From Neisseriales bacterium (GTDB lineage: Bacteria > Pseudomonadota > Gammaproteobacteria > Burkholderiales > UBA11063), in NCBI GenBank assembly GCA_008017155.1, contig SSGX01000028.1, forward strand, positions 1 to 55,866: 55,866 bases of DNA. Reading direction: 5' to 3'. The translations under genes and the position numbers were made by a program. The notes beneath the pieces were generated by a model, which did no database searches, was not told the DNA's origin, and worked only from the letters and a program-made list of their open reading frames with translations. Positions 27,918 to 36,864 of this stretch are shown one piece after another. Numbering within the stretch: the stretch's first letter is position 1; each line of letters starts with the position of its first letter.

Positions 27918-27921
27918 TACA

Positions 27922-28347
27922 ATGTTTTTAAATAGTATTAAACCAGCTGAAGGTGCTAAGCATTCTTCTAAGCGTGTAGGTCGTGGTATGGGTTCTGGTC
28001 TTGGAAAAACATGTGGTCGTGGTCACAAAGGTCAGAAAAGCCGTGCTGGTGGTTTCCATAAAGTAGGATTTGAAGGTGGTCAGATGCCTTTATACCGTCG
28101 TTTACCAAAACGTGGTTTCAAATCATTGAGCAAACAAGCTGAGGTTAGACTTGGTGATTTGGTTGCTTTAGCTGGAAATGACATCGATCGTATCGCTTTG
28201 ATCAAAGCTGGTCTGATTTCAGCATTGGCTGACACAATTAAAGTTATTGGTACTGGTACTATTGCAGTTGCAATTAATCTACGTGGTATCAATGCAACTG
28301 AGAGCGCTAAAGCTGCTATTATAGCTGCTGGCGGTTCGGTTGAGTAA
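27922..28347 (+). CDS. rplO: Large ribosomal subunit protein L15
   Basis: The product is 141 residues from the ATG at 27922. I chose this start because GAGGG lies 8 bases upstream and [20 protein letters not shown] matches other L15 proteins; an in-frame GTG at 27907 lies inside rpmD and lacks a site. Gly/Arg/Lys-rich [20 protein letters not shown] is diagnostic. It is a late-assembly protein of the 50S subunit. Confidence 0.97.
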   Translation: MFLNSIKPAEGAKHSSKRVGRGMGSGLGKTCGRGHKGQKSRAGGFHKVGFEGGQMPLYRRLPKRGFKSLSKQAEVRLGDLVALAGNDIDRIALIKAGLISALADTIKVIGTGTIAVAINLRGINATESAKAAIIAAGGSVE

Positions 28348-28357
28348 GGTATAAAAG

Positions 28358-29650
28358 ATGGCGATAGCAAAAGTTGATAAGTTTGCTGATCTAAAAAAGC
28401 GTGTTTGGTTTTTGATTGGTGCATTGATCGTTTTTAGGATTGGTGCGCATATCCCTGTTCCGGGAATTGACCCAACTCAGTTGGCGAAATTATTTAAGTC
28501 AAGCCAGACAGGTTTACTAGATATGGTAAACATGTTTTCAGGTGGAGCGCTATCGCGCTTTACAATTTTTGCCTTAGGAATAATGCCATATATTTCAGCC
28601 TCAATTATTTTACAGCTGTCATCAGAAGTATTTCCATACCTGATTCAGTTAAAAAAAGAAGGCGAGGCTGGTCGCAAAAAAATTACTCAATATACTCGTT
28701 ATGCTACAGTAATACTCGCTTTTGTACAAAGTTTTGGTATTGCTACCATGCTTTATAAACAGCCTGGATTAGTAGTTGATTCGCAGTTCCATTTTTTTGC
28801 AACCGCAATTATTTGTTTGGTTACAGGCACTATGTTCTTGATGTGGCTTGGTGAACAAATCACTGAGCGCGGAATTGGCAATGGTGCTTCAATGATCATT
28901 ACTGCGGGTATTATTTCCGGGATTCCCGGTGCGATTGGGAAAACTTTGTCACTTGCATCGCAAGGGTCAATGTCAATTTTCTCTGTAATCATGATTTTTG
29001 TGATTATTGCAGTAATTACTTATGTGGTAGTTTTTGTTGAACGTGCACAACGTAAGATTCCTGTAAACTATGCTAAACGTCAGGTTGGTAATAAGATTAT
29101 GCAAGGGCAAAGCACACATTTGCCATTGAAACTGAATATGGCTGGAGTTATTCCTCCTATTTTTGCTTCAAGTATAATTCTATTCCCTGCAACATTGCTT
29201 GGCTGGTTAGGACGTGGAAAATTATCTTTCCTATCTTCGATAGGTGATTCTTTACATCCTGGGCAACCAATCTATATAGTTGTATATACCGCAGCGATTA
29301 TTTTCTTTTGCTTTTTCTATACAGCATTAGTTTTTAATCCAAAAGAAACTGCAGATAACTTGAAGAAAAGCGGTGCATTTATTCCGGGTATTCGTCCAGG
29401 TGAAAACACTGCACGTTATATAGAAAAAGTTTTATTGCGTCTTACTTTTGGTGGTGCAATTTATATCGCAGCGATTTGTTTGTTCCCTGAATTGCTGATT
29501 TTGAAATGGCACGTGCCATTTTATTTTGGTGGAACATCACTTCTAATTGTCGTTGTTGTAACTATGGATTTTATGACTCAGGTTCAATCACAGATTATGT
29601 CTGTTCAATATGAAGGTCTGATGAAAAAAGCCAATCTTAAAGGATTTTAA
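28358..29650 (+). CDS. secY: Preprotein translocase subunit SecY
   Basis: This 430-residue channel subunit of the Sec translocon has ten membrane helices. [19 protein letters not shown] follows the first helix, and the lateral-gate and cytoplasmic-loop motifs ([54 protein letters not shown]) are intact. Its place after rplO is standard. The final tail KKANLKGF is typical. Confidence 0.98.
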   Translation: MAIAKVDKFADLKKRVWFLIGALIVFRIGAHIPVPGIDPTQLAKLFKSSQTGLLDMVNMFSGGALSRFTIFALGIMPYISASIILQLSSEVFPYLIQLKKEGEAGRKKITQYTRYATVILAFVQSFGIATMLYKQPGLVVDSQFHFFATAIICLVTGTMFLMWLGEQITERGIGNGASMIITAGIISGIPGAIGKTLSLASQGSMSIFSVIMIFVIIAVITYVVVFVERAQRKIPVNYAKRQVGNKIMQGQSTHLPLKLNMAGVIPPIFASSIILFPATLLGWLGRGKLSFLSSIGDSLHPGQPIYIVVYTAAIIFFCFFYTALVFNPKETADNLKKSGAFIPGIRPGENTARYIEKVLLRLTFGGAIYIAAICLFPELLILKWHVPFYFGGTSLLIVVVVTMDFMTQVQSQIMSVQYEGLMKKANLKGF

Positions 29651-29655
29651 TAGTT

Positions 29656-29874
29656 ATGGCAAAAGATGATGTAATACAGTTTGAAGGTGAAGTTCTTGAA
29701 GCTTTGCCGAATACTATGTTTCGAGTGAAATTAGAAAATGGTCATGTGGTTTTGTGCCATATTTCAGGAAAAATGCGAATGAATTATATCCGTATTTTGC
29801 CAGGGGATAAGGTTACTGTTGAGATGACGCCGTATGATTTAAATAAAGGTCGCATTGTTTTTCGTGCGAAGTAA
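29656..29874 (+). CDS. infA: Translation initiation factor IF-1
   Basis: This 72-residue OB-fold (S1-type) protein fits in the A site of the 30S subunit during initiation. [20 protein letters not shown], then [19 protein letters not shown] and [12 protein letters not shown], match the family end to end. Its place between secY and rpmJ is seen in betaproteobacteria and Gram-positives but not in E. coli. A repeat element begins at its stop codon. Confidence 0.97.
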   Translation: MAKDDVIQFEGEVLEALPNTMFRVKLENGHVVLCHISGKMRMNYIRILPGDKVTVEMTPYDLNKGRIVFRAK

Positions 29875-29977
29875 TATTGTTTGCTCACAGTCTAGTACTG
29901 TGTTGCAAAACTCCTCGTGTACTTTTATGTACACGTTGTCGTTTTGCGCCTTGTCCTAGCCGTGATAAACAATATTA
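29872..29977. repeat. About 106-base inverted-repeat element with a Correia-like core (copy A)
   Basis: The ends TAATATTGTTT-GC-TCAC and GTGA-TAAACAATATTA form an imperfect outer stem that includes the infA stop codon. Inside, CGTGTAC-TTTTAT-GTACACG is a strong hairpin, and GCAAAAC and GTTTTGC pair around it. On the minus strand the core reads GGACAAGGCG, then GTACATAAAAGTAC and GCAAC, resembling the core of the Neisseria Correia element (GGACAAGGCG, GTACAAATAGTAC, GCAACGCC). The ends do not match Correia ends. It lies between infA and rpmJ. Confidence 0.65.
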
Positions 29978-30016
29978 ATAAAACTCTGTGTGACACAGAT
30001 ATTTACGAGGTGTAAA

Positions 30017-30130
30017 ATGAGAGTTCAGCCTTCAGTGAAAAAAATATGTCGCAACTGCAAAATTATTCGTCGCAACGGTGTTGTGCGTGTGATTTGTAAA
30101 GAAGCAAGACATAAACAAAGACAAGGTTAA
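30017..30130 (+). CDS. rpmJ: Large ribosomal subunit protein L36
   Basis: This 37-residue protein follows ACGAGG. It reads [20 protein letters not shown], then [17 protein letters not shown]. The zinc ligands C11, C14, C27 and H32 are in place, so this is the zinc-binding form. It is separated from infA by the inserted repeat, which would place rpmJ and the following genes under whatever effect that hairpin has. Confidence 0.97.
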   Translation: MRVQPSVKKICRNCKIIRRNGVVRVICKEARHKQRQG

Positions 30131-30160
30131 TTTTTTTATATTAATTTGAAAGGAATTAGA

Positions 30161-30526
30161 ATGGCTCGTATAGCTGGTGTAAACGTTCCTGATAATGCTC
30201 ATATCGTTATCGGTTTACAGCATATTTACGGTATCGGTCCTTCTCGTGCCCAATGGATTTGTGACGCGTCACAAGTTAGCCCACAAACTAAAGTTCGTGA
30301 ATTGGCACCTGAAGCAATGGAAGCTATTCGTAACGAAGTTGCCAAATATACCGTTGAAGGTGATTTGCGCCGTGAAGTTTCGATGAGCATTAAACGTTTA
30401 GTTGACCTTAAATGTTACCGTGGGCATCGTCATGCCAAAGGATTACCAGTACGTGGTCAACGTACCAAAACTAATGCACGTACCCGTAAAGGTCCTAGAA
30501 AATTAGTTAGTGGTAAGAAAAAATAA
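30161..30526 (+). CDS. rpsM: Small ribosomal subunit protein S13
   Basis: The product is 121 residues from the ATG at 30161, which follows AAAGGA and gives the standard [20 protein letters not shown]. An in-frame upstream ATG at 30146 is not preferred. The C-terminal basic tail [20 protein letters not shown] reaches towards the tRNAs and S19. It starts the alpha-operon block. Confidence 0.97.
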   Translation: MARIAGVNVPDNAHIVIGLQHIYGIGPSRAQWICDASQVSPQTKVRELAPEAMEAIRNEVAKYTVEGDLRREVSMSIKRLVDLKCYRGHRHAKGLPVRGQRTKTNARTRKGPRKLVSGKKK

Positions 30527-30545
30527 AGTTTAAAGGATTTTTTGT

Positions 30546-30938
30546 ATGAGTAAAGCAAACACAGCGCGAGTACGTAAAAAAGTTAAAAAGCAGGTTAGCG
30601 AAGGTATCGCTCACGTTCATGCTTCTTTTAACAATACCATCATAACCATCACAGATCGTCAAGGAAATGCATTATCTTGGGCTACTTCTGGCGGTGCTGG
30701 TTTTAAAGGTTCACGTAAAAGTACTCCGTTTGCAGCACAGGTAGCTGCAGAAAAAGCTGGTAAAGTTGCCCAAGAATATGGTATTAAATCATTGGATGTT
30801 AGAGTGCAGGGACCTGGTCCAGGCCGTGAATCTTCAATTCGTGCTTTAAATGCATTGGGTATCAAAATTACCTCAATTAGTGATATTACCCCATTGCCGC
30901 ACAATGGTTGCCGTCCACCAAAAAGACGTAGAGTATAA
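30546..30938 (+). CDS. rpsK: Small ribosomal subunit protein S11
   Basis: This 130-residue platform protein contains [20 protein letters not shown] and the [20 protein letters not shown] stretch, ending CRPPKRRRV. Length and motifs are canonical. AAAGGAT lies before the start, which is 19 bases after rpsM. Confidence 0.98.
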   Translation: MSKANTARVRKKVKKQVSEGIAHVHASFNNTIITITDRQGNALSWATSGGAGFKGSRKSTPFAAQVAAEKAGKVAQEYGIKSLDVRVQGPGPGRESSIRALNALGIKITSISDITPLPHNGCRPPKRRRV

Positions 30939-30956
30939 TTTAAGGAGTAGATTCAC

Positions 30957-31577
30957 ATGGCTAGATATACAGGACCTAGATGCAAGTTAATGCGTCGTGA
31001 AGGGTTAGATTTATCATTGGTAAGTAGCCGCAAAAGCGCGGATGCTAAATGTAAATTAGCTAGTGCACCTGGAGCCCATGGTGCTAAGGCTGGAAAGTTA
31101 TCAGATTACGGTGTACAATTACGCGAAAAGCAAAAAATTCGCCGTATCTATGGTGTGTTAGAGCGTCAATTCAGAAAATATTTTGCTGAAGCTACACGCC
31201 GTAAAGGTTCAACAGGTGAGAACCTACTAAAATTATTAGAATCTCGTTTAGATAACGTTGTTTACCGTATGGGATTTGGTTCAACTCGTGCCGAAGCACG
31301 TCAGTTGGTTTCACATAAAGCCATTACCGTTAATGGTCAAGCAGTAAATATTCCTTCATTTCAGTTGAAAGCTGGTGATGTTGTGTCTCTTTCTGAAAAA
31401 GCTAAAAAACAAGTTCGAGTTCAAGAAGCTGTATCTTTGGCTGAACAATCTGGTTTTCCAGCTTGGGTTGAAGTTGATGCGAAAAAGCTTGCTGGTACAT
31501 TTAAGGCTACTCCAGAGCGTGGAGATCTTTCAAGTGATATCAACGAACAATTAGTTGTTGAGTTCTATTCTAAATAA
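30957..31577 (+). CDS. rpsD: Small ribosomal subunit protein S4
   Basis: This 206-residue primary 16S rRNA binder has [20 protein letters not shown] in the N-terminal domain and the S4 RNA-binding domain with [20 protein letters not shown]. In E. coli it represses the alpha operon by binding a pseudoknot near rpsM; I did not identify such a fold here. TAAGGAG precedes the start. Confidence 0.98.
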   Translation: MARYTGPRCKLMRREGLDLSLVSSRKSADAKCKLASAPGAHGAKAGKLSDYGVQLREKQKIRRIYGVLERQFRKYFAEATRRKGSTGENLLKLLESRLDNVVYRMGFGSTRAEARQLVSHKAITVNGQAVNIPSFQLKAGDVVSLSEKAKKQVRVQEAVSLAEQSGFPAWVEVDAKKLAGTFKATPERGDLSSDINEQLVVEFYSK

Positions 31578-31610
31578 TAAACTAGGCAACGCTTAGGAGG
31601 AATAAATTAT

Positions 31611-32627
31611 ATGCAAGCTTCTAGCAAACAATTGTTAAAGCCAAAATCTATTTCAATTACACCGGTTGGCAGCGATGCCAACAATTGTAAAATTGTAATG
31701 GAGCCATTTGAGCGTGGTTTTGGTCATACACTTGGTAATTCTTTACGCCGCATTTTGCTGTCTTCAATGGTAGGCACGGCTGTAACTGAAGTAAAGATTG
31801 CTGGTGTTAGCCATGAATACTCAGTATTAAATGGTGTGATGGAAGATGTAGTTGATATCCTATTAAATCTTAAAGGTTTAATTTTTAAACTACATAATAA
31901 AGATAGCATAATTGTTAAACTGCAAAAAAATGAGCCAGGTATAGTTACTGGTAATGATATTGAGCTTACACATGATCTTGAATTAATGAATCCTGATCAT
32001 GTAATTTGCACTTTGGCAAAAACTGGTTCTATTGATATGGAAATCAAGATTGAAACAGGACGTGGTTATCAAACAGCAAGTTCAAGACGTCAGGAAACTG
32101 ACACCTTAGCAACGGGCTGGATTTTGTTGGATGCAACTTTTTCACCTGTAGTGCGTGTAGCATTTACTGTTGATAATGCTCGTGTTGAACAAAAGACTGA
32201 TTTGGATAAATTAGTTATAGAAGTTGAAACTAATGGAGTTATTACTCCTGAAGAAGCAGTACGCTCAGCATCTAAAATCTTAATTGAACAAATGCTTGTT
32301 TTTGCTGGTCTTGAGCATATGCCTAATACTGAAACACCAAGTAGTAGACTTGCTGCTAAAGTTAAAGAAGAGCCAGAAGTTGATCCGGTATATCTTGAGT
32401 TAGTTGATAATCTTGAATTGACTGTTCGTAGTGCGAATTGTTTGAAACATCTTGATATCAATTATATTGGTGATCTAGTGCAGAAGAGTGAAAACGAACT
32501 GTTAAAAACACCAAATCTAGGTAAAAAATCACTTACTGAAATTAAAGAATTACTTGAAGTTCGTGGTTTAAGATTAGGTATGCCTCTTGATAATTGGCCA
32601 CCTGCGTCAATTAAAAAAAAGAAATAA
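31611..32627 (+). CDS. rpoA: RNA polymerase alpha subunit
   Basis: The product is 338 residues, slightly longer than E. coli alpha (329). The N-terminal assembly domain has [20 protein letters not shown] and the C-terminal domain has [20 protein letters not shown] and [18 protein letters not shown], the surface that binds UP elements and activators. The strong site AGGAGG lies 10 bases before the ATG. It sits in the usual rpsD-rpoA-rplQ order. Confidence 0.98.
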   Translation: MQASSKQLLKPKSISITPVGSDANNCKIVMEPFERGFGHTLGNSLRRILLSSMVGTAVTEVKIAGVSHEYSVLNGVMEDVVDILLNLKGLIFKLHNKDSIIVKLQKNEPGIVTGNDIELTHDLELMNPDHVICTLAKTGSIDMEIKIETGRGYQTASSRRQETDTLATGWILLDATFSPVVRVAFTVDNARVEQKTDLDKLVIEVETNGVITPEEAVRSASKILIEQMLVFAGLEHMPNTETPSSRLAAKVKEEPEVDPVYLELVDNLELTVRSANCLKHLDINYIGDLVQKSENELLKTPNLGKKSLTEIKELLEVRGLRLGMPLDNWPPASIKKKK

Positions 32628-32648
32628 TTAAAAAATAAGGGATGTAAA

Positions 32649-33044
32649 ATGAGACATCGTTGTGGACATCGTAAATTAAATCGTACGTCAGCGCATCGTA
32701 AAGCTATGTTCAAAAACATGGCAGTTGCATTGTTGACGCATGAAGCTATTGTAACTACTTTGCCAAAAGCTAAAGAGTTACGTAAAGTTGTTGAGCCATT
32801 AATTACTTTGGCAAAAAATCCTTCACTTGCTAACCGTCGTCTAGCATTTGACCGTATCCGTGATCGTGATACTGTGGTTAAATTGTTTGATGTATTAGGA
32901 CCTCGCTATGCTACCCGTCCAGGTGGTTATACTCGTGTTCTTAAATACGGTTTCCGTCCTGGTGATAATGCTCCGCGTGCTTTCATGGAGCTGGTTGACC
33001 GTCCGGAAGATACTTCGGCAGTTGAAGATAACTCTGATGCATAA
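32649..33044 (+). CDS. rplQ: Large ribosomal subunit protein L17
   Basis: This 131-residue protein begins [20 protein letters not shown] and has [20 protein letters not shown] and the [20 protein letters not shown] motif. It closes the alpha operon, with a strong terminator overlapping its stop codon. Confidence 0.97.
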   Translation: MRHRCGHRKLNRTSAHRKAMFKNMAVALLTHEAIVTTLPKAKELRKVVEPLITLAKNPSLANRRLAFDRIRDRDTVVKLFDVLGPRYATRPGGYTRVLKYGFRPGDNAPRAFMELVDRPEDTSAVEDNSDA

Positions 33045-33076
33045 TAAAAAGCTAACCAAACGGTTAGCTTTTTATT
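33043..33076 (+). terminator. Terminator of the ribosomal protein operon
   Basis: AATAAAAAGCTAACC (33043-33057) pairs perfectly with GGTTAGCTTTTTATT (33062-33076) around AAAC, a 15-base-pair stem whose descending arm provides the T-run. It starts within the rplQ stop codon. Confidence 0.92.
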
Positions 33077-33091
33077 TTTAGAGATGATGGA

Positions 33092-33811
33092 ATGATAAAA
33101 AAATACACTACAATATTATTTGATTTAGATGATACGCTACTTGATTTTGTCAGTGCTGAAAAAAAGACTCTTCGTTATATTCATCAGGAGTATTATTCCA
33201 ACTATGAGTTTGAGACGTTTAGAAAAACTTATCAGACAATTAATAATAGTCTGTGGGAACGGGTTGGGAGTGGACAAGGATCTATTCTGCCTGCTGATGT
33301 GAGGTATCGCCGATTTATCGATCTCCATGTTACTCTAAATATTGATTTGAATCACGAAGTAATTGCACATTCATTTGAGAATTATCTAGGACAAAATACT
33401 GGTTGGATTGATGGTGTAGAAAATGTTGTCGATCTCCTAGCAAAAAAAGGTTATCGGCTTGGTATTATAACTAACGGGCTTACGACTGTACAGTATTTGA
33501 AATATAAAACTAATTCCTTACAGCAGTGGTTTGAATGCTTTGTTGTTTCGGATGAGGTTGGGGTTGCAAAGCCGGGGCGTGAAATATTTGAAATTGCATT
33601 TGAAAAGATGGATTTAAAAAAACATATTTTAGATGAAGTATTATACGTTGGCGATTCATTAGCTAGTGATGGTTATGGTGCAAAAAATGCGGGAATTGAC
33701 TTTGCATTTGTAAATCATAAAAAAATTGATTTAGATGGGCATGAATTATCTATCAGCTTTGATTTAGAATCTGTTGCTGATTTACCAAAATTATTGATGA
33801 TTGATAGATGA
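33092..33811 (+). CDS. yjjG: HAD-family phosphatase, YjjG-like nucleotidase
   Basis: This 239-residue cytosolic haloacid dehalogenase-type hydrolase has the nucleophile motif DLDDT (D11 and D13), motif II in GIITNGL, the motif III lysine in VAKPGREIFE and motif IV YVGDSLASDGYGAKNAG. The helical cap between motifs I and II and the length fit YjjG, which removes phosphate from non-canonical pyrimidine nucleotides. It follows the rplQ terminator by 15 bases and probably has its own weak signals. The subfamily is inferred from overall similarity; related phosphatases such as Gph or YfnB cannot be ruled out. Confidence 0.75.
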   Translation: MIKKYTTILFDLDDTLLDFVSAEKKTLRYIHQEYYSNYEFETFRKTYQTINNSLWERVGSGQGSILPADVRYRRFIDLHVTLNIDLNHEVIAHSFENYLGQNTGWIDGVENVVDLLAKKGYRLGIITNGLTTVQYLKYKTNSLQQWFECFVVSDEVGVAKPGREIFEIAFEKMDLKKHILDEVLYVGDSLASDGYGAKNAGIDFAFVNHKKIDLDGHELSISFDLESVADLPKLLMIDR

Positions 33812-33835
33812 TTTTATCAGTTAATCTAAATTATT

Positions 33836-33856
33836 GCCGGTAATTAGCCGGCTTTT
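33836..33856 (+). terminator. Terminator after the HAD phosphatase gene
   Basis: GCCGG (33836-33840) pairs with CCGGC (33848-33852) around a 7-base loop and is followed at once by TTTT. It is a short but typical intrinsic terminator shape. Confidence 0.65.
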
Positions 33857-33916
33857 CTATTTTATCCTTAATCTTTTGTTATAATTGTAGCTAGAATAAA
33901 TTTTGAAAATAATTGT

Positions 33917-35008
33917 ATGGTTGATAAATATTTAAAATCGAATTGGTTTATTTTTATTGTGCTAATTTTTATTGTTAGCAGAATTATTATGTATTACCAG
34001 TTTAATTTAGCAAATGATATTGTTTTACATAATAAAGGTAGTTTTGCTTCTGCCATGTGCAAGTATGATTGTAAATGGTATTTGACTATTATCAATGAAG
34101 GTTACGATCACGTGACACGAACCCATCCAAAAATCTGGAAGGGGCTTGCTAACTGGGCTTTTTTCCCACTTTATCCAAATCTGGTTCAGTTTGTAAGTTG
34201 GGTAACAAATATGGATCCTGTGGTTGCGGGGATTTTACTTAATCAATTATTTATATTTATCGCGGTAGTTTTTTTCTATAAGCTACTTAGATTGTCATTT
34301 AATGATTTAAATAGTCGCTTTGGGGTTGTTCTTTTAACCTTTTCCCCATTTAGTGTTTATTTTGCTTCGCTTTATACCGAAGGATTATTTATTTTATTGT
34401 CAATAATGGGATTTTACTACCTCAAAACTAGCCGTCCATTTACTGCAAGTGTTGTTGGTGGTTTACTATCGGCAACTAGACCGGTTGGGGTTATGCTGCT
34501 TGTCCCTATTGCATTTAGAATGTGGCGCGAGAAAAAGCCATTAAAGCAGATTATTATCTTTTCATTAGTTGCAATATCGGGGCTACTTTTATACATGGTT
34601 TTTCTGCAAATTAGGGCAGGTGACTTTCTGGCATTTCAGCATATTCAGAAAGCTTGGGGACGCAAAGGTTGGGATACTACACACCTATTTAACCAGCTTT
34701 GGATAATGCTAACTGATTATCATAATTCAGTTATATTTATGACTTCTTTTGCATTATCAATTTATATGCTGATAAAAAAATACTATGAGGAAGTTTTTTT
34801 TAATCTAGCATGTATTATGCCGGGCTTTATGACTGGGACTATGATGTCTGAAGGGCGTTTTTGTGGCACTCTTTTTACTTTCTATTTTGGTTTTACTCTA
34901 GTTGCAGAAAAGTCTTGGACGGTAAAGATAGTGATTCTTCTTTTATCAATGGTTTTATATATGTCCTACCTAGTATACTGGGTATATCATGCTAATTTCC
35001 TGATTTGA
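33917..35008 (+). CDS. PIG-V-like membrane glycosyltransferase
   Basis: This 363-residue protein has about eight to ten membrane helices. The catalytic first loop carries YDCKWYLTIINEGYD (about 51-65), matching the (W/Y)D..WY..I...GY motif of PIG-V and related GT-C mannosyltransferases that use polyprenyl-phosphate sugars, followed by NWAFFPLYPNLVQF, equivalent to the FFPLYP motif. SATRPVG and SEGRFCGTLF further on also fit. The bacterial members are poorly characterised; transfer of mannose or another hexose to a periplasmic acceptor is inferred. It stands alone, followed by a Correia-like repeat that may act as its terminator. Confidence 0.75.
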   Translation: MVDKYLKSNWFIFIVLIFIVSRIIMYYQFNLANDIVLHNKGSFASAMCKYDCKWYLTIINEGYDHVTRTHPKIWKGLANWAFFPLYPNLVQFVSWVTNMDPVVAGILLNQLFIFIAVVFFYKLLRLSFNDLNSRFGVVLLTFSPFSVYFASLYTEGLFILLSIMGFYYLKTSRPFTASVVGGLLSATRPVGVMLLVPIAFRMWREKKPLKQIIIFSLVAISGLLLYMVFLQIRAGDFLAFQHIQKAWGRKGWDTTHLFNQLWIMLTDYHNSVIFMTSFALSIYMLIKKYYEEVFFNLACIMPGFMTGTMMSEGRFCGTLFTFYFGFTLVAEKSWTVKIVILLLSMVLYMSYLVYWVYHANFLI

Positions 35009-35026
35009 TCTATACTCCTTGTCTGT

Positions 35027-35122
35027 GAATCTTGGACGTTGTCGGATTTGCTAAAAGACTGTTTGTGTATCCTCTTTGTACACGGCATCGCCTTTGATAT
35101 TAATCCTTCGCGTCCAAAATTC
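35027..35122. repeat. About 96-base inverted-repeat element related to copy A (copy B)
   Basis: GAAT-C-TTGGACG (35027-35038) and CGTCCAA-A-ATTC (35111-35122) form the outer stem. Inside, GTGTA and TACAC flank a short loop. Aligned with copy A in the same orientation, the core shares TTGC-AAA, GTGTA, TGTACACG, TCG, TTG and TCCT in the same order and spacing. It starts 18 bases after the glycosyltransferase stop and lies between it and the convergent GNAT-like gene. Confidence 0.55.
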
Positions 35123-35155
35123 AAATATTTTGACCATTGAGTTATAGTTTACTAA

Positions 35156-35605
35156 TCAAAAATCTAATTCAAGCATCTCAAATTTATTGTGATGTGCTGT
35201 TACATGAAAACCATAGTTGTTAAGGCGCTTAACTAGTGCTTTAGCATTGTGATCAATAAAAGTTAATAGTTTACTGACGCCCTTTTCGCCAAATTGTTGA
35301 ATAATAAAACTCATGCTATCATTAAAAATATTCTTAATTCTAGCTGTTTTTAGGATATAAAAATTTCGCATATAAATTAGTGTTGCCGCCATTGGATAAA
35401 ATAGAGCAAATCCAACAAACGTTTCATCACTAAAAATTTCCATATAATATGAACCAATCGCTATATCCATTTCTTTATACGGGTAGTTGATAAATAAATG
35501 ATCTGGGTCGATTTCAGCTATATGGGTTATAAAATCATTTATGTTATTCATTGCCGAGACTTGTTGATCATTATTTATTATCCAGTGGAGGGTAAAGTGT
35601 AACAT
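35156..35605 (-). CDS. GNAT-like protein of unknown substrate
   Basis: The 149-residue product shows the strand-helix order of a GNAT acetyltransferase: VGFALFYPMA as the central strands, YMRNFYILKT, a helix around SFIIQQFGEKGVSKLLTFID, then HNAKALVKRLNNYGFHVTAH, which resembles the N-x-A...Y.k.GF pattern near the C terminus. The acetyl-CoA loop (R/Q-x-x-G-x-G/A) is not clear, so the activity is uncertain. The start is two bases after the ATP-grasp gene stop, so it is the last gene of a three-gene operon. An internal ATG at 35551 is an alternative start. Confidence 0.6.
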   Translation of the reverse strand: MLHFTLHWIINNDQQVSAMNNINDFITHIAEIDPDHLFINYPYKEMDIAIGSYYMEIFSDETFVGFALFYPMAATLIYMRNFYILKTARIKNIFNDSMSFIIQQFGEKGVSKLLTFIDHNAKALVKRLNNYGFHVTAHHNKFEMLELDF

Positions 35606-35607
35606 CT

Positions 35608-36864
35608 CTAAATTAACTCCTGAAAAAACTCTGCTTCTATTTCTCTGAATTGCTGGTAATCTTTGTCTAATAGTGAGGTGTTATCTCTTAATAACATAGC
35701 ATATCCAGGATGTCCTACAGAAAATTTGGTTTTACCTAAGCTATCATTAGCGTTTAATAGGAAATTAATACTCATTAGTCCAGTAATTGGCTTAAATATA
35801 TCTAGATTAATCGATTTAGTGATTTTGCCTTCAACTTGCGAAAACATATAAATAAATCTAATTTTTTTACTTTTTATTTGTTGGTAAAGATTTATCCTCT
35901 GGATGAATAGATCAGGATTAAGGATGCTATCTATAGTTAGCGATAGCTGACTAAAACCATTTCCTTCTTCAACTACTGAGAAATCTAATCCACCTGCTAG
36001 TCTTGCCCCAGTTTCAATAAGTTTTGGCCCATCTGATGTTAATTTTACTTCTGAGTGACTAGGTCCACTCCGTATTCCGAGGGCATCTAGAGCCTTATAT
36101 GTGTAATCAGCCAATATCTGGAAATTTATATCATCTCGGGAAAGTAGCTCAGAATATTCGTCAATCAAATATGTACCTTCATGATGGTTTATATCTTCCC
36201 AAATATCGGTTATAAAGTGTAATCCATCAACACTTACAGCATTAACAACAAAATGCTGACCATCCAAATATTCTTGAATAACATACTCGTCATTGATATC
36301 GCCAGTAAAGTTTTTTTGATTTATATTTTTATTAAAGATACTTTTAATCTCAGTTTCAGATTGGCAAATACCTACGCCGTCTGAATATGCGCCCATAGGT
36401 GGCTTCATTACCACCTTCTTAATGTTATTTAGTCTGTACCACTCTATGATTTCTTCTAAGCTTTGTGAATGAAACTGTTTGGCACATGGGACATTTGCTT
36501 TACGAAGAGCATCAATCATATGAAATTTATGCCGGCGAGCAATTGAACGCTCAATTCAATTCTGTGGTACATTAAAGTAAGCTGCTATTTCATCTGCAAT
36601 TAATACGCCCCATTCACTAGCGGCTATCACTGCTTTAATTGAATATGCTTTTAATTGTTCTAAGATTGTATCAAGAGTTTGGCTTTTCTCGCTATTTAAT
36701 GAAAATTGATGGCTAAAAAAATTATCTTGATTATAATTTGCCGCTATTTCAGTACTAACATCAATATGAATGCACTGATAACCACGCCCCAGAAATGCTG
36801 GCGCGAGTTTATAACCAGAGGAATAAGCACCAACTATAATAATTGCCTGTTTTTGATACTTCAT
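35608..36864 (-). pseudogene. ATP-grasp ligase gene interrupted by an in-frame TGA
   Basis: From ATG 36864, which overlaps the upstream stop as ATGA, the frame encodes 102 residues (a Rossmann-like domain, AIIIVGAYSSGYKLAPAFL). It meets TGA at 36556-36558 and then continues in the same frame for about 315 residues, beginning IERSIARRHKFHMIDALRKA. In related ATP-grasp amino-acid ligases this junction is continuous (NG.E.S.ARR.K..M), so a Gly codon GGA was probably changed to TGA. The rest looks intact: KKVVMKPPMGAYSDGVGI, EYVIQEYLDGQHFVV, and the metal site LIETGARLAGGLD. Total length, about 417, fits the family. Either this is a recent nonsense mutation, a sequencing error, or readthrough; the protein may otherwise be made only from an internal start (ATG at 36519). 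Confidence 0.75.
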
